Of a stretch of 13,351 nt of DNA, positions 1-5,592 are shown piece after piece. The notes under the pieces were generated by a model. The model had not been told where the DNA came from. It did no database searches and saw nothing but the letters and a program-made list of their open reading frames with translations. Position 1 is the stretch's first letter. Each line of letters begins with the position of its first letter. Location of the stretch: positions 618-13,968 of the forward strand of contig DKXD01000050.1 in assembly GCA_002492075.1 (NCBI GenBank), written 5' to 3'. The stretch comes from Ruminococcaceae bacterium UBA7135 (GTDB lineage: Bacteria > Bacillota > Clostridia > Oscillospirales > Ruminococcaceae). Position numbers and translations under genes: made by a program.

Positions 1-1302
1 GTCCACCAGATAGATAAAGCCGTCCTCGTCCTCGCGCGCCATATCCCCAGTAAACAGCCAGCCGTTTCGCAGAACCTCCGCTGTCGCCTGCGGATTTTTG
101 TAATAGCACTTCATCACGCCGTCGCCCTTTACGGCAAGCTCGCCTACCTCGCCTTGCTTTACGGGAATGCCGTTTTCGTCGGCGATCTTCGTTTCCCACA
201 GATAGCCCGCCTTGCCTATTGCGCCAACCTTATGTATATTCTCCACGCCGAGATGAACGCACCCCGGACCTATCGATTCGGACAGCCCGTAATTTGTGTC
301 GTACCGGTGCTCCGGGAAAACCTCTTTCCAGCGCTTGATAAGCGACGGCGGCACGGGCTGCGCGCCGATATGCATAAGCCGCCATGTTGACAACCGATAG
401 TCCGAGAGCTTGATCTCTCCTCTTTCTATGGAATCGAGTATATCCTGCACCCACGGCACCAGCAGCCAAACGATCGTAGCCTTTTCCTCCGATGCGGTCT
501 GGAGGATCCATTCGGGCTTTACACCGCGCAGCAGCACCGCCTTGCTGCCACTCATTAGCGAGCCGAACCAGTGCATTTTCGCGCCCGTGTGATAAAGCGG
601 CGGAATACATAAAAAAACATCGTCCTTCGTCTGGGAATGGTGATTCTGCTCCGTTTTGCAAGAAGCCGTCAGCGCCGCGTGAGCGTGAAGAATAGCCTTC
701 GGGAACCCTGTTGTGCCTGACGAGAAGTAAATCGCCGCGTCGTCCGCATCGGTGATCTCCACGGGTGGGACGGTCTCGGAGCAATAATAGGTCATCTGCG
801 CGTAATTGTCCGCATAATCAGGGGTTTCGTCGATCTTTCCCACAAAGAAAAAGTCATCAACGCGCCCGAGATTGTCAAGCACGGTGTTTATTCTGCCGAT
901 AAACTCCGATCCGAAAACCAACATTCTCACATCCGCAAGATCCAGACAATATTCTATCTCGTCCGAGGAATATCTGTAATTCATCGGCACGGTGATCGCG
1001 CCCGTTTTGAGTATGCCGAAATAAATAGGCAGCCACTCCAAACAGTTCATCAAAAGTATCGCCACCTTGTCGCCTTTTTTTATTCCCCGCGTAAACAACA
1101 GATTTGCAAATCTGTTGGCTTTTAAGTCAAACTCGCGCCAGGTCATTTCACGGCGGTATTTCTCGCCCTCGGGAGTATCTATCAGATTATATTCCCGCCA
1201 TGTGATGTGCTTTTCGGGCTGATTTTCGGGGTTTACCTCCACCAAAGCAATATCGGCGGGGAAGATTTTGGCGTTGCGCTCGAGAAAAACTGTAATAGGC
1301 AT
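1..1302 (-). CDS. Acyl-CoA synthetase / AMP-dependent ligase, 3' end cut by window edge
   Basis: Class I adenylate-forming enzyme: it would activate a carboxylic acid with ATP to an acyl-adenylate and pass the acyl group to CoA. Read from the sequence as 434 codons without a stop. Motifs seen: phosphate-binding loop SSGTTGFPKA at residues 194-203, the A5 motif YGLSES at 338-343, and the ribose-binding TGD at 418-420. Family members are usually about 520-560 aa, so the small C-terminal lid domain with the catalytic lysine should lie beyond base 1. The N-terminus has two similar TWRE stretches (residues 34-37 and 54-57), which I believe occur in clostridial members. The ATG at 1302 is chosen because AGGAGG (1310-1315) sits at ideal spacing. 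It is a monocistronic start with its own consensus promoter and a long leader. The substrate (long-chain, medium-chain or aromatic acid) cannot be told from the sequence. The reading frame is absent from simple ORF lists only because its end is outside the window. Confidence 0.88.
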   Translation of the reverse strand, partial: MPITVFLERNAKIFPADIALVEVNPENQPEKHITWREYNLIDTPEGEKYRREMTWREFDLKANRFANLLFTRGIKKGDKVAILLMNCLEWLPIYFGILKTGAITVPMNYRYSSDEIEYCLDLADVRMLVFGSEFIGRINTVLDNLGRVDDFFFVGKIDETPDYADNYAQMTYYCSETVPPVEITDADDAAIYFSSGTTGFPKAILHAHAALTASCKTEQNHHSQTKDDVFLCIPPLYHTGAKMHWFGSLMSGSKAVLLRGVKPEWILQTASEEKATIVWLLVPWVQDILDSIERGEIKLSDYRLSTWRLMHIGAQPVPPSLIKRWKEVFPEHRYDTNYGLSESIGPGCVHLGVENIHKVGAIGKAGYLWETKIADENGIPVKQGEVGELAVKGDGVMKCYYKNPQATAEVLRNGWLFTGDMAREDEDGFIYLVD

Positions 1303-1334
1303 TTTTTGTCCTCCTGAAGAGATCTCACTTTATT

Positions 1335-1420
1335 TATGTGAACCGCCCCCTCTGCGAAGGGTCTCCGCAAAAAAACAACTTCACATACAGTCTGAAGCGT
1401 CGGATCTTCAAGAGACGCTT
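1335..1420 (-). promoter_or_regulatory. Structured 5' leader of the acyl-CoA synthetase mRNA
   Basis: The predicted transcript starts near 1420 and has a leader of about 118 nt. Directly visible on the minus strand are a 7-bp hairpin right at the 5' end (AAGCGTC/GACGCTT, 1414-1420 with 1395-1401) and an 8-bp closing stem (TATGTGAA 1380-1387 with TTCACATA 1335-1342). Inside it is a 7-bp hairpin with one G-U pair (TGCGGAG 1363-1369 with CTTCGCA 1353-1359). A competing hairpin CCCT/AGGG would exclude the inner one. That the leader regulates is inference. I do not recognise a known riboswitch class. Confidence 0.45.
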
Positions 1421-1426
1421 TAAGTA

Positions 1427-1455
1427 ATTATACCATACATTGCTGCTTTTGTCAA
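1427..1455 (-). promoter_or_regulatory. Sigma-A promoter of the acyl-CoA synthetase gene
   Basis: Perfect consensus on the minus strand: -35 TTGACA at 1450-1455 and -10 TATAAT at 1427-1432, with a 17-nt spacer. Transcription should start near 1420, immediately before the first leader hairpin. Confidence 0.85.
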
Positions 1456-1510
1456 GATGTGAGCGGCATCTCCGGCTCTGACGTTTTATAACAGCTCCCC
1501 AGCGAGAACG

Positions 1511-1542
1511 CAAAAGAATATCCCGAATCTCTCCGGGATATT
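1511..1542 (-). terminator. Rho-independent terminator after the degraded locus
   Basis: Minus-strand hairpin with 9-bp arms AATATCCCG (1534-1542) and CGGGATATT (1517-1525), an 8-nt loop and a short U-run (CTTTTG, 1511-1516). It begins 4 nt after the stop codon of the last fragment of the decayed cluster. The U-tract is short, so efficiency is uncertain. Bases 1443-1510 otherwise show no gene. Confidence 0.6.
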
Positions 1543-1546
1543 GTAT

Positions 1547-1989
1547 TCAATTTGTTAGCTTGTAGACCACATCCTCAAATCCGTAAGGACTGTCATTTCC
1601 AACCAAAACGAACCGAAGCTTGTCTACGCCGTCGAGGTAAGACACAGGAAGCATCACCTCAAATTCCGTATTTTTTAACTCGGGATCTTGCAGAGACTCC
1701 GAAGAGTTTGTACGTTCGATATTATAGTAACATTTAACGAGTTTATCCCCGACCTTTACATACAGCGCGGACAGCGGTTTATTCCTGTTAAGGTCCACCG
1801 CCCAACCGAAAAGAGCAACATAACTGCTGCCGTCATAGCAGGCAGTAGGAACAACCCCCTGAGCCGCGTCCTTATCAAGATAGGTACCGTGTGCATACTG
1901 CTGTACTCCTCCGAACCCAGCGGATTAACCTCATTCGGCAATTCATAAGCGTTGAAAAACAATGTATCGTTAAGGACTGCCCGCTTTAG
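1547..1989 (-). pseudogene. Frameshifted C-terminal fragment of a putative surface/membrane protein
   Basis: Two adjoining minus-strand frames read like one protein. Bases 1989 to about 1910 encode a stretch containing NDTLFFNAYELPNEVNP. From about 1920 to 1547 a different frame encodes YAHGTYLDKDAAQGVV, then YVALFGWAVDLNRNKPLSAL, and ends in EDVVYKLTN. In the second frame the upstream stop is TAA, and the only conventional start is a GTG at 1798 in the middle of the apparent domain, with no ribosome binding site. A single frameshift near 1905-1925 would join the halves. The pattern GWAxD...LYVKVGD...ER...FEVMLP...LDG resembles, from memory, extracellular domains at the C-terminus of clostridial membrane or glycan-related proteins. 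I cannot name the family. There is no start and no N-terminus, so it is most likely dead. Confidence 0.55.
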
Positions 1990-2208
1990 TCAGCACCGCT
2001 CATTCAGCTTTTCCAAAAGCCTCCCTATAAGATAGTTCACGGCAATGCTCACAATAAAGGCGATGATGAATTTCGGCTCGCCCGTTGCGAAAAACGTCAG
2101 CTACGCCGCAAGAAGAAATATGTTTTGCAGCCGCGGACAAATTATGCAATATCCCAAAGTCACTATCGGGAAGAAAAAGAACAGAAAAATCGTGAAAGTA
2201 AAAGACAT
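1990..2208 (-). pseudogene. AlgI-like MBOAT O-acyltransferase, N-terminal remnant with internal TAG
   Basis: From ATG 2208 the frame reads MSFTFTIFLFFFFPIVTLGY, continues to FLLAA, hits TAG at 2101-2103 (codon 36), then continues as LTFFATGEPKFIIAFIVSIA and NYLIGRLLEKL before TGA at 1990-1992. This is the first transmembrane hairpin of AlgI/DltB-type MBOAT proteins, with the characteristic GEPKF and NYLIGRLL segments. Intact members have about 450-500 residues and a catalytic His far downstream. None of that is present here: after the TGA the sequence switches to an unrelated tail. Such proteins O-acylate cell-surface or extracellular polysaccharides and are often encoded beside FkbH-like or SGNH proteins, as here. 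The recognition is from conserved sequence; the dead state follows from the stop codon plus truncation. Confidence 0.7.
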
Positions 2209-2245
2209 CTGAAGTGCTCATTTGATCTTTTGTGTGCGTGATCGC

Positions 2246-2400
2246 TCATCGCTTGACAGCATAAATATGATACAGAAAAGCAACGCATGCGGTCACGCCA
2301 ATAGCGGGAGCAGGCTTCATACTGTCTATCAAATGCCACTTTGAGACCGACAATTCCTTTATAGCCTTATGTATATCCTCCACCTCATAGCAAGGGTGAT
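2246..2400 (-). pseudogene. Unidentified coding remnant with hydrophobic C-terminus
   Basis: In the frame ending with TGA 2246-2248 the minus strand reads YEVEDIHKAIKELSVSKWHL, then IDSMKPAPAIGVTACVAFLY and HIYAVKR. This looks like natural protein: an amphipathic stretch, a hydrophobic segment and a basic end. It overlaps the out-of-frame end of the FkbH-like fragment, as if a deletion had joined FkbH to the tail of another gene. I do not recognise the family. An ATG 2 nt upstream of the stop's last base opens a short frame beginning MSDHAHKRSNE, which does not continue sensibly. Confidence 0.35.
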
Positions 2401-3147
2401 AAAGCTGCCCCAACGGGTTTTGTCAAGGTCTAACACAGCGCACTTTTTAAATCTTCCTGAAAGCGCCAGGATAATATCGACAGCCCGCTTTGCCGCCAAA
2501 GGCAGAGCCTTTAGACTGAGCGGAGTTTTGGCGGTGTAATAGTACTTTTCGTTAAAGAACTCCCTGCGCCCCATAACATTCGAAATATCCGACATACTTA
2601 CAAGGCAGACATTCTTGTGTGTCGCCGCGTATTCCATAAGCTTCATATTCAAAACGCGTATCTGATACAGAAACGAAACGTCGGTTTTCACCGCATAATT
2701 TCCAAACACACGATCATTTATCTCCACGAAGTCGTATTTAAGTATCCTTGCTCCGCAGCGCTCCAAAATCGTTTCCCGGTTTTCGGCGATGTGCGCCGCA
2801 AGGTCGCTGCCGAAAGTGCGGCGGGCAGATATGTCCGACCTGCAAAAATCCTCAAACAGCTTTTCGCTGCACATTTGTATAAGAACGTGTTGCGGCTTTG
2901 ACTTATAAAGCTCCGAACCTTCGTCCATTACCCGCGTATCTATCCGGTTGTAGTCCACATCGAAAACATACAGGTTGATGCCCGCGCTTTTTTCGCATCC
3001 CGCAAGAGCCGTTGCCAGAAGCTGCATTGCGCAGTTGCCCATAAGAGTTAAACGAACCTCGGGCGCAGACGAAAGATCAAGCTTCGCTGCCCGTTTGAGT
3101 TGCTGAAAAGTATACATTACGACTTTGTATGACCAAGAACCGATCAC
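2359..3147 (-). pseudogene. FkbH-like protein, truncated after HAD motif I
   Basis: FkbH-family proteins join an N-terminal SGNH-like domain to a HAD-IIIC phosphatase domain. In polyketide pathways they load a glyceryl unit onto a carrier protein, and related proteins sit in surface-glycan loci. Here residues 33-50 (LTLMGNCAMQLLATAL) match the start of the SGNH-like domain. Further matches are FVEINDRVFGNY, SFLYQIRVLN and the HAD motif I DLDKTRWG (D240, D242; family DLDNTLWGG). Right after this, homology stops: the expected GDDG region and the remaining ~300 residues of a ~550-640 aa family are missing, replaced by an unrelated 15-residue tail. The SGNH-like part is intact and unbroken over about 235 codons. 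The start is uncertain: GTG 3147 follows AAAGGAGAG too closely, whereas ATG 3117 (MYTFQQLK) fits the family's N-terminus better. A stable SGNH-only product is possible but unlikely to do the FkbH reaction. Confidence 0.72.
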
Positions 3148-3148
3148 A

Positions 3149-3182
3149 CTCTCCTTTCCAGGCAGAAAGGCACAAAGGAGAG
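3149..3182 (-). promoter_or_regulatory. Hairpin covering the ribosome binding site of the FkbH-like gene
   Basis: Perfect 9-bp inverted repeat on the minus strand: CTCTCCTTT (3174-3182) and AAAGGAGAG (3149-3157) with a 16-nt loop. The 3' arm contains the only GGAG-type Shine-Dalgarno sequence upstream of the gene, so the fold would hide it. It lies between the promoter and the first codons. A regulatory role is inference. Confidence 0.5.
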
Positions 3183-3195
3183 CGCATTACTTTTT

Positions 3196-3224
3196 GTTAT
3201 ACTATAAATATCATTTTCTGTGAA
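3196..3224 (-). promoter_or_regulatory. Sigma-A promoter of the degraded FkbH/AlgI locus
   Basis: Minus strand -35 TTCACA (3219-3224) and -10 TATAAC (3196-3201), 17-nt spacing. Each hexamer is one base off consensus. Transcription would start near 3189, just upstream of the RBS-covering hairpin. Confidence 0.65.
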
Positions 3225-3245
3225 CCCTTTGTTATGTAAACGCCG

Positions 3246-3260
3246 CGGATAATTTATCCG
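3246..3260. repeat. 15-bp palindrome upstream of the FkbH-like promoter
   Basis: CGGATAA-T-TTATCCG, perfect 7-bp arms about a single central base. It lies 22 bp upstream of the -35 element, in the space between the yebC terminator and the promoter, so it could be an operator or activator site. No protein can be assigned. Confidence 0.4.
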
Positions 3261-3269
3261 TTGTGACAA

Positions 3270-3299
3270 TAAAACGATCTCCCCCGCAAAGCAGGGGAG
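3270..3299 (-). terminator. Rho-independent terminator of yebC
   Basis: Hairpin CTCCCCTGC (3291-3299), loop TTT, GCGGGGGAG (3279-3287). It has nine pairs including one G-U, followed by ATCGTTTTA. It starts 6 nt after the yebC stop codon. Confidence 0.75.
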
Positions 3300-3304
3300 A
3301 AATG

Positions 3305-4057
3305 TTATTCTTCATCGTCCGTATCGGGAGCGTCCCAGTTGTGCCAAACATTCTGCACGTCATCATTGTCGTCCATTGCTTCAAGCATCAGACCCATTTT
3401 CTTAAGCTGATCCTCATCAGTAAGTGTTGTGTAAGTACTCGGAACCTGCGCCGCCTCCGCCGAAATGACCTCGTATCCGCGCTTGGCAAGCTCCGCCGCC
3501 ACATTCTGGACCTCGTTCGGGTCGGTAGTTATCTCGACCGCGCCGTCTTCAAACGAAAAATCGTCCGCGCCCGATTCGAGAATGTCCTCCATCGCCTTGT
3601 CCTCGTCGATGTCGCCGTCCTCGTTGTTCAGCACGATAACACCTTTAAGCGAGAACATAAAGCTGACGCACCCCGATGTTCCCATATTGCCGCCGAATTT
3701 ATCAAAGTAGTGACGAATCTCACCCGCCGTGCGGTTGCGGTTGTCGGTAAGACACTCCACGATAACCGCCACTCCGCCGGGACCGTAGCCCTCATAAACG
3801 CAGTTCTCGTAGTCATTCTTTTCCGAACCGCCTGCCGCTTTTTTCAGCAAACGGTCAATGTTGTCATTCGGAATATTGTTCGACTTCGCCTTTTGAACAA
3901 GCGCCGCCAACCGCGAGTTGTTTGCGGGGTCTGCGCTGCCCGTTTCCTTAATGCAGACGAGTATCTCGCGGCTTATCTTCGTGAACACCTTTGCACGAGC
4001 GCCGTCCTTTTCTCCCTTTTTGCGTTTGATAGTACTCCATTTTGAATGTCCTGACAT
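3305..4057 (-). CDS. yebC: YebC/PmpR-family protein (translation factor / transcriptional regulator)
   Basis: 250-residue member of the YebC family (TACO1 in mitochondria). Long annotated as a DNA-binding regulator, the family is now linked to relief of ribosome stalling at proline-rich stretches. The N-terminal signature MSGHSKWSTIKRKK is followed by FTKISREI (residues about 25-32), the helical part with KAKSNNIPNDNIDRLLKKAA, and the central YEGYGPGGVAVIVE. Next come RHYFDKFGGNMG and the C-terminal LMLEAMDDNDDV, in the family's usual order. Length is normal for Firmicutes; the tail ends in an acidic run. ATG 4057 has AAGGAGG close upstream. It lies 158 bp downstream of the YitT-type gene with two inverted repeats between them, and has its own terminator. 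I see no strong promoter of its own, so it may be co-transcribed with upstream genes. Confidence 0.93.
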   Translation of the reverse strand: MSGHSKWSTIKRKKGEKDGARAKVFTKISREILVCIKETGSADPANNSRLAALVQKAKSNNIPNDNIDRLLKKAAGGSEKNDYENCVYEGYGPGGVAVIVECLTDNRNRTAGEIRHYFDKFGGNMGTSGCVSFMFSLKGVIVLNNEDGDIDEDKAMEDILESGADDFSFEDGAVEITTDPNEVQNVAAELAKRGYEVISAEAAQVPSTYTTLTDEDQLKKMGLMLEAMDDNDDVQNVWHNWDAPDTDDEE

Positions 4058-4077
4058 AATATCCTCCTTGTTTCGAA

Positions 4078-4106
4078 TTGCGGATCCGCCGATTATCGAT
4101 CCGCAA
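4078..4106 (-). repeat. Inverted repeat in the yebC 5' untranslated region
   Basis: TTGCGGATC (4078-4086) and GATCCGCAA (4098-4106), perfect 9-bp arms with an 11-nt loop. It ends about 9 nt upstream of the yebC Shine-Dalgarno sequence. There is no U-run after it on either strand, so it is not a plain terminator. It may be an operator or an mRNA-processing stem. Confidence 0.5.
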
Positions 4107-4127
4107 ATTAAGTGTTTTCTTTTTCTT

Positions 4128-4155
4128 GTTTTCCCCTGCCTGCGGCGGGGAAAAC
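4128..4155. repeat. G/C-rich hairpin downstream of the YitT-family gene
   Basis: GTTTTCCCC (4128-4136) and GGGGAAAAC (4147-4155) extend inward by GCC/GGC with a one-base bulge, giving a strong 12-bp stem with a 3-nt loop. In the direction of the flanking genes it is followed by an A-rich run, not U's, so it would not act as a normal intrinsic terminator. It may stabilise the 3' end of the upstream message. Confidence 0.45.
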
Positions 4156-4215
4156 AGAATGAGCTTGTCTGTTTCTTGTCCCGCGCTCCGTTTGCCGCGC
4201 CGATAAGTCACAGCC

Positions 4216-5115
4216 TTAAACCGTAAGCTGAGTGAAACCCTCACCGAAAACCTCTCCCGCGCTTGTTGTGATAACGAATGCTTTCGGGTCGATCTCGCGG
4301 ACTGTGCGCTTTACCTTGCTGTATGCCGTTCGGTGAACCGCCGTTACGATGACCTGACGCTCCGTGCCGCTGTAAGCGCCCTCCGCCTTAAACAGCGTAA
4401 CGCCGCGGTTTTGTGTCAACAGCTTTCGGGCAATTTCCTTTGAATGTTCCGAGAAGATCATCAAAAAGCGGCTTTCCTGTGTGCCGTACACCAAGAAATC
4501 TATGAACTTCGACTGCACGAATATCGCTACCACCGCAAACAGCACAACGTTTATATCACGGTAGACCAACATTCCCAGCCCCACAACGAAAATATCCAAA
4601 ACCGCCGTGATAACGCCGATCTTCAAGTCGGGACTGCGCCGCTGTATCATTTTTATTATGATGTCCGTGCCGCCCGACGTTCCCTCGCGCTGATAGTTTA
4701 GTCCCAAGCCTATTCCCATAAGAGCGCCGCCGAACAGTGCCGCCATAATGCCGTTGCCGCCCTCGGCGCTGTATGTCGGTACAAATTCGCCGAACACGTC
4801 CGTAAACACCGTTATTGCCGTTACCGAGATAACCGTTTTTATCATCGTTTTCTTGTTAAGAAATATAAACCCAAGTATCATCAACGGCACATTAAACGCG
4901 AATATCAGCGTTCCGACTTTTATCGGCACGACCTCCGACACTATTATCGCAATGCCCGTAACTCCGCCCGGGGCAATGTTGTTGGACGAGATAAAGCAAT
5001 GCACTCCCAGCGAGTATATAGCAGACGCCGCCAGGATTATCACTATATCTATCGCCCACCGCAAAGCTGTCCGTCGTTTCATTCGCGCCGACTTTGGCTG
5101 TGTTTCTTTCTTCAT
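4216..5115 (-). CDS. YitT-family membrane protein (DUF161 + DUF2179)
   Basis: 299-residue protein of the YitT/YpjC type, an integral membrane family whose transported or bound substrate is unknown. After a basic N-terminus come about six hydrophobic helices (residues ~16-200) with the family hallmarks NNIAPGGVTGIAI, FNVPLMILGF, GIGLGLNYQREGTSGGTDII and FVQSKFIDFLVYG. The soluble C-terminal DUF2179 domain (~205-299) carries LTQNRGVTLFKAEGAYSG and VREIDPKAFV. The ATG at 5115 is chosen for its position just before the basic residues and the CGGGAG upstream. An in-frame TTG at 5163 would add 16 residues with no ribosome binding site. It follows mrnC by 57 bp without an obvious promoter, so read-through from the ribosomal cluster is likely. 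The family call is firm; the function is open. Confidence 0.9.
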   Translation of the reverse strand: MKKETQPKSARMKRRTALRWAIDIVIILAASAIYSLGVHCFISSNNIAPGGVTGIAIIVSEVVPIKVGTLIFAFNVPLMILGFIFLNKKTMIKTVISVTAITVFTDVFGEFVPTYSAEGGNGIMAALFGGALMGIGLGLNYQREGTSGGTDIIIKMIQRRSPDLKIGVITAVLDIFVVGLGMLVYRDINVVLFAVVAIFVQSKFIDFLVYGTQESRFLMIFSEHSKEIARKLLTQNRGVTLFKAEGAYSGTERQVIVTAVHRTAYSKVKRTVREIDPKAFVITTSAGEVFGEGFTQLTV

Positions 5116-5172
5116 AAGCTCCCGCTTTCCCAATAGTAAATCCAGTGTATGTATCACCGCCAAAAACGTGGC

Positions 5173-5562
5173 TCACTCAATGGGGAGAGCCTTGCATATC
5201 GCGCCGAACAGATCTTCAAGCCGCTCTTGCTGACCCGTAAGAGCCAAATACCCAAACAGCGCTTCAAAGCCGGTTGCGCGGCGATATTCGCTCGGCTTGG
5301 CGCTCTTCGGCACGGAAATACCGCCCGCGTTTCGCCCACGCCGCAGAATATCCGCTTCGCGTTCGGTAAGCAAAGGCTCCAAGACATTTACCGCCTCGGA
5401 TTGATAGCTCGCACGAACGCGCTCCACCGCCATATCGTGCATTCTTCCCGCGTTGGTCTGATGCGTTGTCACCACGAGCCGACGCACCATTACCTCATAT
5501 ACGCTGTCGCCAAAAAACGCGAGCACGTTGGGACTGTACCCCTGCGCTTCCTTTTCCGTCAA
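5173..5562 (-). CDS. mrnC: Mini-ribonuclease III (23S rRNA maturation)
   Basis: 129-residue RNase III-type nuclease without the double-stranded-RNA-binding domain. In Bacillus it matures the ends of 23S rRNA precursor together with protein L3. Visible motifs: LAFFGDSVYEVMVRR at residues 14-28 (D19 and E23 in the active-site helix), ILRRGRNAG at 72-80, PKSAKPSEYRRATGFEALFG with E100, then GYLALTGQQERL. Length is normal for the family. No ATG exists between the upstream stop (5593-5595) and the conserved core in this frame, so TTG at 5562 is the best start, 30 bp after the methyltransferase-like gene. Translation is probably coupled to it. Position in a cluster with L21, L27 and Obg fits a role in 50S assembly. 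Confidence 0.9.
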   Translation of the reverse strand: MTEKEAQGYSPNVLAFFGDSVYEVMVRRLVVTTHQTNAGRMHDMAVERVRASYQSEAVNVLEPLLTEREADILRRGRNAGGISVPKSAKPSEYRRATGFEALFGYLALTGQQERLEDLFGAICKALPIE

Positions 5563-5592
5563 ATATTCCGTAACATCCGCTCCCGTCTGTTG

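Noticed and set aside
230..784. 184-codon minus-strand open frame inside the acyl-CoA synthetase region
   Set aside because: Out of frame with the synthetase, which runs uninterrupted from 1302 to the window edge and carries all family motifs.
1447..1510. Possible small gene or RNA upstream of the acyl-CoA synthetase promoter
   Set aside because: No open frame with a ribosome binding site, and no stable fold other than the terminator at 1511-1542.
2000..2221. 73-codon frame beginning MSTSDVFYFHDF
   Set aside because: It is a shifted reading of the AlgI-like remnant; the neighbouring frame carries the recognisable transmembrane sequence.
3263..4045. 260-codon open frame on the plus strand
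   Set aside because: Exact antisense shadow of yebC, whose family signatures are beyond doubt.
3948..4244. 98-codon minus-strand open frame spanning the YitT-family/yebC gap
   Set aside because: Overlaps both gene ends in other frames, composition is Arg/Lys-rich from the A-rich hairpin region, no ribosome binding site.
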